NCBI GenBank assembly: GCA_022818135.1
Contig: JAFMSR010000015.1
Coordinates: forward strand, 23,777,206-23,841,205
Reading direction: 5' to 3'
From: Saxidomus purpurata
Taxonomy: Eukaryota; Mollusca; Bivalvia; Venerida; Veneridae
Length of the DNA stretch: 64,000 nucleotides
The notes under the pieces were generated by a model. It saw nothing but the letters and a program-made list of their open reading frames with translations. It was not told the DNA's origin and did no database searches. Every line of letters starts with the position of its first letter. Position 1 is the first letter of the stretch. Position numbers and translations under genes: made by a program. Positions 10,442 through 20,577 of the stretch are shown here, piece after piece.

Positions 10442-10800
10442 CTGCAAAGTAAAGAATATCTATAGTTTATACACTTTTATTGTGTACGATTTCTTCATCG
10501 CAGTCATTTCCTACTGACAACATCAGTAGTTATCTAGACTATGCGTATGTACGTTGTATGAGTTTACAGAGGATAATATTTCCATAGCTATGTACATTTA
10601 CAGTCTAGATATATTTTACCACACTCAGGTGATCTTGATATGTAATAGTTATTATTTCTTCTCTGATCTCATGGGTCTAAACGTAATCCAGTGCACACCA
10701 TTGTGATAAAATATATTTGATATTAACCTCATTGTGAACATTATTTTTGCAAATCAAATATGGTTTCACAAAATTTCATCCAATTACCGGTATGCTGGAT
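10442..10800. other. Likely intron sequence, no gene recognised
   Basis: AT-rich sequence directly upstream (minus strand) of the myosin exon. No second exon recognised. Confidence 0.4.
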
Positions 10801-10955
10801 CACAGGTGAGTATAGCGACAGTGTATTTTAGTTGAAATAGCCTAGTTACTATATATCAATAAGAAGGTAGACAACACCGTTTACACATCAACCCAATTTC
10901 AGCCTCAATTACTTCGTCTAGAATAATGCATATTTATTAAAACCTATTGAATATA
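10801..10955 (+). mobile_element. Left-arm fragment of the palindromic hAT-like element
   Basis: Starts with the element's terminus CACAGGTGAGTATAGCG and continues AAATAGCCTAGTTACTATAT, AAGAAGGTAGACAACACCG and TTTATTAAAACCTATTG, matching 36937-36976 joined to 40931-41065. It stops abruptly at about 10955 and is fused to an unrelated repeat (10957-11160). Confidence 0.8.
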
Positions 10956-10956
10956 T

Positions 10957-11160
10957 CAAAGTGTCCTAGCGTACAGTAAGCCGAAACGGAAGTTGCTGAT
11001 CTGTACGCTGATGATCAGTTAGTTGTTGGCACAAATTGAGGCCACCACGGTCTAGATTTTGTATTGAAAGTTTATTTAAATCGTCTTTTTTGAAAGTGAT
11101 ATTTTTGGGGTAACTGTACCAGTTATTTATACTTTTATTGTGATCATCTTTGCTTCAAGT
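10957..11160 (+). repeat. Dispersed repeat, inverted partner of 15965-16185
   Basis: GTGTCCTAGCGTACAGTAAG, CGAAACGGAAGTTGCTGATC, GATCAGTTAGTTGTTGGCAC and TTGTATTGAAAGTTTATTTA all occur as reverse complements at 15965-16185, with roughly 90 percent identity by eye. Identity of the element is unknown. Confidence 0.85.
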
Positions 11161-11521
11161 AAGGTGTAGTATAGTTGCAATCGGCCTTCGTTCTCAGTTT
11201 GATCACTGTCAAATTGACGAAACGGCCAGAAAAAATTGACTTTGTGTTCGCATATTTCATTGTGTATATCGTTTCTGGTCTATAATAGTGCCGGGGTGAA
11301 AGAAAAAAATATTTTTCTGACTCGTAGACTTCTTTGAATTGAGACTGAATGACTTGATGCAGAAAAAATAACCGTTTTGTTCCATCACTGAAAGTGACCC
11401 CACTGTACGTTTAGTTGCAACATTTCAATATAAGACTGTACGACTAGTTTCTAAACATTAACATTCAGAATTCAAATGAATAAAACCAAATCATATGTTC
11501 GATTTACTAGCATTGAGATTA

Positions 11522-12184
11522 GTGGGGGTTTACACCTTCCAAGTTTCTTGTACAAGACATTAAGATAAGTACTGTTTATGTCTTGTACAAGAATTTTTCA
11601 TATGTAAACACCCACATTTGAGCAACTTTTGTCAGAATTTATGTGACATAATATGCGATAATTTTCTTGCATGAGAATAGAGCCTGTTCTATCTTTTCGC
11701 AATTTCTTGGCTGTCAAATTACTGATAAGAAGTGTTTTAATGGGAAAAACAGATGTGGGAGAAGTAATTCAGGTACAATTTTTAAAATTTTGTACACAAT
11801 GGCTTGGTCAAAGGACAAAGTTGACCAACTGATCAATTTATACCAAAAAAGGGAACATTTATATGATACAAGTGCAAAGTACTATCACACTGAACAAAAA
11901 AGAGAGTTTTTAAGATGAAATTTAAAAGCCATTTTAATACGTATTCAATGGTCATTCAATTAAAGATTTTTCTCGATAAGAACACTTAATACATTTCCTT
12001 TAAAACATAATCCATTAATTTCATATTTTCTTAAACAATTCAGAAACTCGTAATATTATGTGCTGCTATTTTGTGATTAATTGTCAAAGCAATTCTTGCT
12101 AGATCTTGTGTTTTTTGTACAAGTCATAACTTTGGCTTATCTTTTATGTCTTGTACAAGAAACTTGTTGTATGTAAACGAAGCC
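11522..12184. mobile_element. Harbinger-like non-autonomous DNA transposon
   Basis: Terminal inverted repeats of about 50 bp: left GGGGGTTTACACC then AAGTTTCTTGTACAAGACAT; right ATGTCTTGTACAAGAAACTT then ATGTAAACGAAGCC. TTA flanks both ends (11519-11521 and 12185-12187), fitting the 3-bp TWA target-site duplication of PIF/Harbinger elements. Subterminal copies of TTGTACAAG recur just inside each end. The 663-bp body holds a truncated MADF-type reading frame at 11667-11918 and no transposase. Confidence 0.7.
11667..11918 (+). pseudogene. Truncated MADF/Myb-like DNA-binding domain
   Basis: The 83-codon frame has, from an internal Met at about residue 45, AWSKDKVDQLINLYQKREHL then YDTSAKYYHTEQKREF. 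The pattern W-x-(K/E)-x-x-V-x-x-LI-x-LY-x-x-R-x-x-LYD-x-x-x-x-x-Y is that of the MADF domain, the Myb/SANT-related fold that accompanies Harbinger transposases. The normal domain is about 80-90 residues; here only the first half survives before a stop. The N-terminal 40 residues (HENRACSIF...) are not recognisable. It is likely a fragment of the parent transposon's DNA-binding protein, not a functional gene. Confidence 0.6.
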
Positions 12185-12187
12185 TTA

Positions 12188-12535
12188 CATGCCAAAGTAC
12201 GCATTCATTGGTCACATTGATTAGCCACATATGCCATTATTAGTGTTATAAATACCTTTAAAGATCTGTGTTTTGTCAAAATATTTACAGATTTCATTAA
12301 TGTTCTGTCATTATTTTCACGTTTCGAAAAACCGCTATTGCAGTTGTTCTCCGTTTCAAGTAATTTTTCATGTATATCTGGCCTGTTCAATACAATTTGA
12401 TATGTGTCCGGGTTTGTAATGCATTCTTACTATAGATGAGTGTTAGAAAACAACAATGCAATCTCATACCGTCAGTCAGTAAGAATTCCAAGAGAAAAAT
12501 GAGCTGTATGTAGATTAAACGCATGTTTTTATTTT
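12188..12535. other. No gene recognised
   Basis: AT-rich spacer between the Harbinger-like element and the family A repeat. The 61-codon minus frame at 12205-12390 has no recognisable feature. Confidence 0.4.
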
Positions 12536-13771
12536 TAGCTCACCTGACACAAAGTGCCAGAGTGAGCTATTAGGATCGCTTTCCGTCCGGCGTCCGTCGT
12601 ACGTCCGTCCGTCCGTCCACCATTTCCTTCAAACGACATCTCCTCTGAAACCACCGGGCCAATGTTGATGAAACTTTGCAGGGATGTTCATTGCATGCTC
12701 TATGAAAGTTGTTCAAAGAATTCCATTCCATGCAGAACTCTGGTTGCTATGGCAACAAATAGTAAAAACTTTAAAAAAATTTCTTCTCTGAAACCAGAAG
12801 GCATTGAGCTTAGATATTTGGCATGTAGCATTGTCTAGTGGACCTCTACCAAGAGTGTTCAAATTATGACCCCCAGGTCAAAATTGACCCCGCGCGGGTG
12901 GTCACTTAGTTTTGCATAGGCTTAATAAAGGAAAAACTTAAAAAATCTTCTTCTCTGAAACCAAAAGGCCTAGAGCTTAGATATTTGGCATGTAGCATTG
13001 TCTAGTAGACCTTTAACAAGATTGTTCAAACTATACCCCTGGGGGTCAAAATTGACCCCGTGCGGGTGGTCACTTAGTTTTGCATGGGCTTTATATAGGA
13101 AAAACTAAAAAATTCTTCTTTGAAACTACAAGTTTTTGAGCTTAGATATTTGGCATGTAGCATTGGCTAGTGGACCTCTACCAAGATTGTTCAAATTATG
13201 ACCCCCGGGTCAAAATTGTCCACGCACGGATGGTCACTTAGTTTTGCATAGGCTTTATATAGGAAAAACTTTAAAAATCTTCTTCTTTGAAACCACAAGG
13301 CCTAGAGCTGAGATATTTGGTATGTAGCATTGTCTAGTGGACCTCTACCAAGATTGTTCAAATTAGGACCCCCGAATCAAAATTGACCCCGCACGGGGGT
13401 CACTTAGTTTTACATAGGCTTATATTGTGAAAACTTAAAAAAATCTTCTTCTCTGAAACCACAAGGCCTAGAGCTTAGATATTTGGCATGTAGCATTTGC
13501 TAGTGGACCTCTAGCAAAATTGTTCAAATCATGATCCCTTGGTCAAAATTAACCCTGCCCAGGAGGGGGGAAGGGAGGTGACTTGATTTCACATAGGCTT
13601 ATATAGGGAAATGTTAAAAAGATAAGAAGGCCGACAGGCAGAGAATAGATATTTGGAATGTTACTTAGCATTGTGTAGTGGACCTCTACGAATTATGTTA
13701 GAATCATGAGCCCTTGTATTATAGCCAATGGTAGTCAGGTGAGCGATATAGGGCCATCATGGCCCTCTTGT
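12536..13771 (+). repeat. Tandem-core repeat family A, long copy (six ~167-bp units)
   Basis: Starts TAGCTCACCTGACACAAAG and ends GTCAGGTGAGCGATATAGGG followed by GGCCCTCTTG, so its ends are inverted (CTCACCTGAC/GTCAGGTGAG). After a (GTCC)n run near 12600 come six core units; GCATGTAGCATTG occurs at about 12821, 12988, 13153, 13320 and 13486, with a degenerate copy at 13656. Each unit carries CTCTACCAAGATTGTTCAAA and a GTCAAAATTGACCCCG block. No coding capacity is seen. Confidence 0.9.
12743..12756. promoter_or_regulatory. Perfect X-box (RFX-type) motif inside family A repeat
   Basis: GTTGCTATGGCAAC is a perfect match to the palindromic RFX consensus GTTRCYATGGYAAC. It lies in the 5' unique part of the repeat. 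The diverged copy at 6905 reads GTTGCCATAGCACC. Whether it is bound is unknown. Confidence 0.45.
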
Positions 13772-15964
13772 AATTAAATTTGCTCTATTTTCCTGGTATA
13801 TAAATAATGGTTTCCTGAAATGTGTTTTCTTAAATTTTACAGGTGTGTTCCATACATTCTGTGGATTGGCAACCAACTAAGGATACCCGAATGACATCTT
13901 TACATATGGTTTACTCTACAAAGGATCCAAACTAACGCCAATGCAGACTGAAAATTGTGACTTTTATCAAATTGCAATGGGAGAATGATAAAACATTTAT
14001 TGCTACACCACTGCAAAAATGACCAGTGTATTGCAGGTTGATGCAAACTGTTTTACAGAATTGTGAAATAATCAAATTGAGGCAGTAATGGTCGATAAGT
14101 GTACACATACAATTGACTAAGTTGCACTTGATCACTGTTATTTCTATAGTAGATACACCGGAACTCAGCTTTCTGTCAAAGAATTCAGCGCAGACAGCAT
14201 TACAAACGATACTGACTTTATACTGGACGGTAATACACAGGACTTAGCTTTTCTGTCTTCATGACACCGATTTCTACTCTCTCTCTCTCTAAGTTTTGCC
14301 ATATAAACTGCATGTGAAAGACCAGATTCTGTTGGTATTAATCAGACGTCATTTATGGATATGGGACGGCGGTTTTTCATTTAAAAACCTTTTAGACTTT
14401 TGTGTACTTGTACATACTGTCAATGTGTTGCAATTATGATTATGGCCATGTTAAATTGTTAAGGCAATGTACAGTATTCATACGATAGGATAAGATAGGA
14501 AGAACACAACCACCTGACGATATATAACTTGATATTATATTATTATACTCTTTATTAACCACCACTCATTCTTCACTAATTCAAAATTACTCTGTTTGTA
14601 CATGTAAAAACTAAATGAATGTCTCCTCATTTAAAGAGCGATTAAAATACATTAAAAATTCAAAAAGGTATGATGAAGCAAATATGCAGTGACACGACAA
14701 ATTTTAACTTTTTCTACAATTTGAGAGTCTCTATTGATTTCTGATTTCTTTCAATGATTATAGCATATATGTATTAAACAGGATGCATGCAACTTTGTAA
14801 AAATTACAAAAGATTAAACAATTATAGAAAATTTAGATTATATTCTCATTGTGTTCCTTGTTTGGTAACAATATTACAGTAACTTTTCTAGAATGTGTTG
14901 TGTAGTTTCAAGACCCAACCTCTATATTTAAGACCTGAATACTGTAGCGGGGAATACATTTGCTGACAACATATTTATAATAATACATTAAGTTACCCTA
15001 GCTACCCTTAAACTTTTATAGCACATCGAATTCGATATGTCTTGCATGAATTAGTTACAATATTTTTCAGGATACTGTTTAGGATGTGCATTAGATTTTG
15101 TCACAGTTTTGCATTAACTTGTCACTCAATATTGATGCATCATTATTATGAATTTTGTCTCTGGAATTTTATATCTATAACCATATTATGATAGCAACTT
15201 CGCAGCTCCTTCCCGAATGTCACTTCTTTGCCGGTACATATTTCTCTTCCAACACCATGTGTGCTTGCAGGATATATGATGACGAATATATGATTGCAGC
15301 TTCGTTCGTTTCATGATGGACTTGTACAATGTCCTGTTTTACTATCAACTGCTTAAATGCCAATCCATGCTAAGTAGTCTGTTCTTTGTACACCTGGTTG
15401 GCTTGCATAATGTATGCCAATCATACAACGAAGGAAAAGGTAACATAAAAACATAATTGTAACCATACATTAATCTGAATGCCAGGATATGTTAATTTCG
15501 ACCAATTGATGGGTAGTCCACATGGTCCTCGTATGTCAATTTCGACCGATTGTCTTTCTTTACCAATATAACATCTCCCTGGGGGCAAACCTAAAAAGAC
15601 ACAAATGAAATTGTAAGCAATCACATAAAATCTGTCTATGTTTTGCTGTTAATAAGAATAAAACTCAGAGAAAATATTGGCTGATCAGTTCTGGGTCCAG
15701 CCATTTCTGCCAATATGGTGCCTGTCAATTATTGATTCACAATAGGTACAAAGTAAAGACGTATCTAATGATTCGACAAAGTATATCTCAATTATTCCTG
15801 TGCCACTAGTATTTTTTAGCTCTTTTGTCGACACAAAATATCAGCATGTCTAACACTAACATTGATTGATTTTCAAAACGGCTTTTATTGTTCAAAGCTG
15901 GGTCCTAATGTAAAGTTATATTAGGACCCAGTTCAAAACTAGTATTTCATGTTTCATCTGTAGT
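13772..15964. other. Long stretch without a supported gene
   Basis: AT-rich. A minus frame at 15421-15624 contains GLPPGRCYIGKERQSVEI and follows an acceptor-like TTGTGTCTTTTTAG, but two frames are equally open and a 46-bp internal duplication (TTTCGACCAATTG/TTTCGACCGATTG) explains part of it. A short (CT)n run is at 14276-14290. Nothing else is recognised. Confidence 0.4.
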
Positions 15965-16185
15965 AAGGATGCAAATACGGAGCAAAGATGATCACAATAG
16001 AAGTATAAATAACTGGTTCACTTACCCCAAAAATATCTCCTTCAAAAAAGTCGATTTAAATAAACTTTCAATACAAAATCTATACTGTGGTGGCTTCAAT
16101 TTGTGCCAACAACTAACTGATCATCAGTGTACAGATCAGCAACTTCCGTTTCGGCTTACTGTACGCTAGGACACTGTGATATACA
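15965..16185 (-). repeat. Dispersed repeat, inverted partner of 10957-11160
   Basis: Reverse complement of the earlier copy. The 66-codon plus frame here (15969-16169) is contained in the repeat. It joins directly to a TATATCAC-ended repeat at its right end. Confidence 0.85.
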
Positions 16186-16189
16186 TACC

Positions 16190-16580
16190 AAGTATATCAC
16201 TCTAGGCCTCCGGAACTGGTTTTGGACTACTGATATTCTCTCCCACGTAATTTTCACACAACATCTATGAGTGTGCATACGCTTATAAGCTTGGATTTGT
16301 ATTGTTGCGAATGAATTCATATGATGTAAAACAAATCGTACTAAAATTTTCGGCACTTTCGGTATCGCCAGCAATATCAGCAACAACAAAAATAAGACGA
16401 ATAGCGTTTTATTTGAGGAGTAAAAAAGAACAGCGAAAATTTCATAAAATGCAAGGAATGCACGGAATACTACAAGTTCAATGCAGCGACTTCGTGTAAG
16501 CGAATCAAATAGTACCCCATTCGAGTATATTTTTGTTTAAACTAACGTGTTAGAATGGAAATAGATTTTACTTTTGAGTG
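16190..16580. repeat. TATATCAC-ended repeat, copy A (uninterrupted)
   Basis: Starts AGTATATCACTCTAGGC and ends TTTTGAGTGATATAC, so the ends are inverted (GTATATCAC/GTGATATAC). The interior shares ACTTTCGGTATCGCC, GAGGAGTAAAAAAGAACAG and ACGTGTTAGAAT with copy B at 17142-18085. At the position where copy B carries a 666-bp insertion, copy A is uninterrupted. Confidence 0.75.
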
Positions 16581-16714
16581 ATATACCGGTTAGTATATCA
16601 CTGTGTGTCGTTTAGATACTTCGTAATTAATCACTCAGACCTTCGGCCTTCGTGATTAGATTACTACGCATCTACACTCCACACAGTGATATACTAGCAA
16701 GTATATCACTCAAA
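16573..16714. repeat. Foldback built from TATATCAC termini
   Basis: Arms TTTGAGTGATATACCGGTTA (from 16573) and AGCAAGTATATCACTCAAA (to 16714) are inverted, about 35 bases each, around a spacer with the inner palindrome ACCTTCGGCCTTCG. A second, looser foldback follows at about 16730-16860 (AAAATACAG/CTGTATTT). Confidence 0.7.
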
Positions 16715-17141
16715 TGTGAACTCTATTTCCTAAATAAAATACAGTCAGGAATTCGGATGCGTAGTAATTAAATCACGAGTGTGTAGCACAAGTGATTCAA
16801 TTTTTCGCATTCGAATGACCGGCTGTATTTCATTCTAGGATAAAATACAGAGATGCATTTATTATTTCGATTCCAACACGAAATTGTCTTTGAAAAATAC
16901 CACGAACTTTGTTCGACGCGGAGCAACTTTCCATAGTAACTTACAAGCACGGAAAGCGATTGGACGCGTGCGATATTTACCCCACGTTTTGCCCGTGGAA
17001 AACGTGATGTTTTTTATCGTAAAATAAGGTATACTTTCTATCCCTCTATATCTATATACGAATAGTTGCGGATCGTGTTAGAACACTATTTAAAATTTCT
17101 CGTATATACGCAAAGAAGGATTTGAGCGTGATAAACCTTAC

Positions 17142-18085
17142 AAAGTATATCACGCTAGACGTTCTGAACTATTCTTGGCTACATTTTGGCTAAATGTACT
17201 ACACTTCCGGTATCGCCTGTTAAGGTGGCACTCCACACTTTTTAGCCACACATTCGAATTGGTCAGGCGTAATTCTATAAAGTTTAGAGATATAAGGAAA
17301 TTAAACAGCCCTGTGAACTTTAAATCAAATTTAAGTGCCAAATTTTGTTGTTTGAGTTTTAGTTTGCATGTTTGCAAATGCGAAAACATGGGTGTGAAAA
17401 GCCAGTGCAGAGATGACATGCGCAGATGGTGACATTTTGTAAACAAGTGAAAATCAGGACTACAGCTTAGAAAATCAAGCTTTTTACAGGGGGGAGGGGT
17501 ACATACTTTTACTGCTAGCAAAATATTTTCGTGCTTAAGCACCTTGTTCAATGTGTTTGTTTACTTATTTAGATAGTATGCAAGCCAGAAACAGTGTCAC
17601 CTAGTGTGAAATATTTGCAGGTAATTTTGTACAGGTTCGGAAAATAGGGCTAGAATGGTCTCGGACTGCAGTAAATTCTGGCCTCCGACGGTATAAATAG
17701 GAACTCAAATTTTCAGGAAAGAAAGGCTGCTTAGACTACCGAATTGTATTAATACGTTCACACTGCAATGTGTTCACAGTGAAACACTTATTCTATTTTC
17801 AGGTTCACAGGTTGTTCATGCGTGAAATACCTACTTTGTTGGTGTCGCTCGAAGAAAGCCGAGGGCCAAAAAAAGTGTGGAGTGCTACCTAATATAAGCA
17901 ATGACAAAATACAATGTAAAACGAATAATGTTTTAATAGGGGAGTAAAAAAGAACAGTAGAAATTATGCCACGGAATGCTACGAGGTCAAAGCAGCGAGT
18001 TTATGTAAGCGCAGTTAATAGCACCCCTTCGAACCTTTTTGTTTAATTACGTGTTAGAATTCCATTCACTTTTGAGTGATATACT
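17142..18085. repeat. TATATCAC-ended repeat, copy B (split by a MITE)
   Basis: Starts AGTATATCACGCTAGAC, has ACTTCCGGTATCGCC at about 17203, is interrupted at 17224-17889, resumes with TATAAGCAATGACAAAATAC, and ends CTTTTGAGTGATATAC. Copy A has about 110 bp more in its first half. Confidence 0.75.
17224..17889. mobile_element. 666-bp MITE, Harbinger-like by target site
   Basis: Terminal inverted repeats: left GGTGGCACTCCACACTTTTT, right complement of GGTAGCACTCCACACTTTTT, about 24 bp with one or two mismatches. TAA lies on both sides (17221-17223 and 17890-17892), a 3-bp TWA-type duplication. The interior is unrelated to the MADF-bearing element at 11522. The 133-codon minus frame across it has no recognisable domain. 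Confidence 0.75.
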
Positions 18086-18114
18086 GGACACATTATTTGT
18101 TATAATAATAATGC

Positions 18115-18614
18115 TCCATACGGTATGGAAACTAGTTTTTCCCATTATCAGTATGGCAAGTTAGTGGAATTTTAACTGGAAAGTTAGTGGAATTTCTACG
18201 AGCGTCTGTTGTGTACTATTTGGATGACACAATGCGACATTGTTTAAACGCTTGTTATAGGAGAAGGATTCGGGTTTGCGAAAAATGTAAAAAAAGCCAG
18301 TGGACGGGGATAATAAAAGGGGTTACTCTTTCGGGGCCCGAAAAAAAATGTAAAAAAATCGGAAACTATCAGTCGCTGTTTCAAAACGGTATGCATTTTG
18401 GCCTTGAAGTAAACTTTAACGGAAATTATAAATACTTAGGCTATATATGCAATAGGTTTTAATAAATATGCATTATTTTAAATGAAGTAATTAAGGCTGA
18501 AACTGGCTCGATGTGTAAACGGTGTTGTTTACCTTCTTAATTAATAGATAGTCATTAGGCTATTTTTAACTAACATTCACTGTTTGGGTCCCTGCTACGC
18601 TACACTCACCTATG
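18115..18614 (+). mobile_element. Right half of the palindromic hAT-like element
   Basis: GGTATGGAAACTAGTTTTTC near the start, then TTTCTACGAGCGTCTGTTG, AACGGTATGCATTTTGGCC and ATGCAATAGGTTTTAATAAA, ending CTACACTCACCTATG. It parallels 41330-41857 and shows the uninterrupted junction TAACATTCACTGTTTGGG, which is the insertion point of the LTR element in the 36937-41857 copy. The 91-codon plus frame (18187-18462) ends in GLEVNFNGNYKYLGYICNRF; see findings. Confidence 0.8.
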
Positions 18615-18904
18615 TGCTGAAGAAGCTGTAAAAGTGAAAACAATAAAGTTTACCTCAAAAGATGGAAAGGAAATAACCTAACTAAGAACATAAATACCAA
18701 CATCAATACAGTCACTATTTGTCTTCAGCTGCTTAGTTATAAACCATTCATGCCCATCGTTGTTTATCAGTACTGCACATTAGAACTCGAAATTGTTGTT
18801 TATTAGCATAAACAACGCTTAAACGGCTTTAATTCTTTAAATAAAACTTGTGTGGTTTTAGACTGCTTCATATTTGCAGATAAGTGTTATTTACTTTCTT
18901 TAAA

Positions 18905-19290
18905 AATATACACTCTTGAGGCCAGTTTGTCGAAGGTCATGGTCACATGGACCTTTACTAAAAATGGCTTCCAATCAATAACTTGAGAAAACTTGGTCCT
19001 AGGTTGCAAAAACTTGGTATGCTTATTGGCCATGACCAGAGAAAGACTTCTATTGGTTTTGGAGTCAGATGGTCAAAGGTCAATGTCATGGGGATATTCA
19101 ATTAAACAGTAATTCCGACAAATACCTGAAGAATCGGTGGTCGTAGAATGTTATAACTTGGTAGGTTTATTATTGAAATAAACGTTCCTTATTGACTTAG
19201 AGGTCAGTGTGTCAATGGTCACTTGTGGAAAGAGTTGGGCGGGAAGAGGGGAGACACAAGTTTTTCTCGACAATTTTTTACTTTTGTAAT
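18905..19290. repeat. Degenerate tandem-core repeat
   Basis: Imperfect units with GTCGAAGGTCATGGTCACAT, AGATGGTCAAAGGTCAATGT and GTGTCAATGGTCACTTGTGG, about 130-150 bp apart. It has the same style as families A-D but no terminal motif is recognised. Confidence 0.5.
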
Positions 19291-19753
19291 AAAGACTGTA
19301 CTGCTACAATAAACACTGTGATGTAAAAACTTACCTTGTGTACCTATCCTTTTGACGAGAGTCTAATATAGACACATCGGTGTTTTTTATGCATAGGGTA
19401 TCTTATTCTGCTTATATATTATATCATTATGAGATGTTAATTTTAATTTCTCAACGTAAATGTTTAAGTTGTAAAGAATGTTTTTCTTTTACACACAGTT
19501 CAACTTTTTTTAAATTCGGATAACGCGTATAAACATAATTATAACACTGGCTGTTGTTGAACGACATACCACGAAATGCCTGAGACTCCAACACTTTGCT
19601 TTTCCCAAAAACAGATCTGTATCTGGCTGAGTTTCAGTTATAGCGTGTAATAAAACAGACAATTAAATTGAATAATTCATTTGCCAGAGTTTGTTTTTGA
19701 TCAGTATTGCAAAACCCGAAAGCTACAAATCCAAACTACAATAATTACTGAAC

Positions 19754-19850
19754 ATAATAATAATAATAACTTCTTTATTTTACGAAGGTATTACACATTA
19801 AGTTATGTAACAAATAACATATTCTTATTTACAATGTGGCCTTCGATAAA
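19754..19850 (-). mobile_element. LINE lineage 1, 3' tail
   Basis: On the minus strand: GAAGGCCACATTGTAAATAAG, then ACCTTCGTAAAATAAAGAAG and a short (TTA)n. This is the same 3' end as at 3210-3350, 5110-5248, 33412-33520 and 58925-59015. No coding part is recognised upstream in it. Confidence 0.8.
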
Positions 19851-20108
19851 ACTCAAAAGAAAATAAAGCAAATACCAAACTATCAAGTAGAACAAACACA
19901 TAATTAGAAACACACATATCAGAAACAAACATATTGATGTACACCCGACAAACACTCCTTAATTTTAGATTTCAAATAATTATTATGATTAATTAAATAC
20001 ATTCAATGGCAAGTACACACTAGTATCACAAATGTAACAGTAAGAAAACATTCAAGTAACCAGGAACCGTCTATAACGTATTCCTGAAGTAACTAACGTA
20101 AATGCTAT

Positions 20109-20290
20109 TGTAACGATCGGTGAACGTAGTGAAAACGTTCGGTCGCATATGATGATAATATGCAAATTTAAAACCGATGTACATGTGATTGGGATTAGGG
20201 TAGTATATATAAGGCACAGAGACCCATTCAGGGTTGATTATACTTTTCACTGAATGGATCTGCTGCGTCTTAGGCCCTCGGCTCGTTACA
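20109..20290 (+). repeat. TRIM 5' LTR
   Basis: TGTAACGATCGGTGAACG at the start; GGCCCTCGGCTCGTTACA at the end. It contains a TATA-like TATATATAAGG at 20204-20214, about 75 bp before the LTR end, a plausible promoter. Confidence 0.9.
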
Positions 20291-20292
20291 AA

Positions 20293-20310
20293 TGGTGGCA
20301 GCGGTGGGAT
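20293..20310 (+). promoter_or_regulatory. TRIM primer-binding site, tRNA-Leu type
   Basis: TGGTGGCAGCGGTGGGAT, two bases inside the 5' LTR, is the complement of the 3' end (ATCCCACCGCTGCCACCA) of an animal tRNA-Leu of the AAG/UAG type as I know it. An 18-base match is strong support for reverse-transcription priming. Confidence 0.8.
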
Positions 20311-20381
20311 GAAGACAACTGCCAGACAGGAGTTGCCTTACCCACGAAGTTCCCAGGCCAAGACTCGGGACAAGTCTTCTC

Positions 20382-20395
20382 AGAGGGGGAAGTAG
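20382..20395 (+). promoter_or_regulatory. TRIM polypurine tract
   Basis: AGAGGGGGAAGTAG immediately precedes the 3' LTR start at 20396, the expected place for plus-strand priming. Confidence 0.8.
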
Positions 20396-20577
20396 TGTAA
20401 CGACCGGTGAACGTAGTGAAAACGTTCGATCGCATATGATGATAATATGCAAATTTAAAACCCACGTACATGTGATGGGGATTAGGGTAGTATATATAAG
20501 GCACAGAGACACATTCAGGGTTGAGTATCCTTTTTACTGAATGGATCTGCTGCGTCTTAGGCCCTCGGCTCGTTACA
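20396..20577 (+). repeat. TRIM 3' LTR
   Basis: Same length as the 5' LTR. Differences include ACGACC for ACGATC near the start, CCCACG for CCGATG mid-element, and three changes near GAGTATCCTTTTTAC. Confidence 0.9.

Larger units (their letters stand above)
20109..20577 (+). mobile_element. TRIM: complete miniature LTR retrotransposon
   Basis: 469 bp in total: 182-bp 5' LTR, 105-bp interior, 182-bp 3' LTR. Both LTRs begin TGTAACGA and end CTCGTTACA. CTAT flanks the element on both sides (20105-20108 and 20578-20581), a 4-bp target-site duplication. A primer-binding site follows the 5' LTR and a purine tract precedes the 3' LTR. The interior has no coding capacity, so mobilisation would depend on another element's proteins. 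The LTRs differ at about 8 of 182 positions, so it is not brand new. Confidence 0.9.

Noticed and set aside
15421..15624. Possible minus-strand exon with GLPPGRCYIGKERQ
   Set aside because: Two reading frames are equally open, an internal 46-bp duplication explains similarity, and no family is recognised.
17150..17551. 133-codon minus frame
   Set aside because: Spans the junction of a repeat and a MITE, has no domain, and is opposed by an equally open plus frame.
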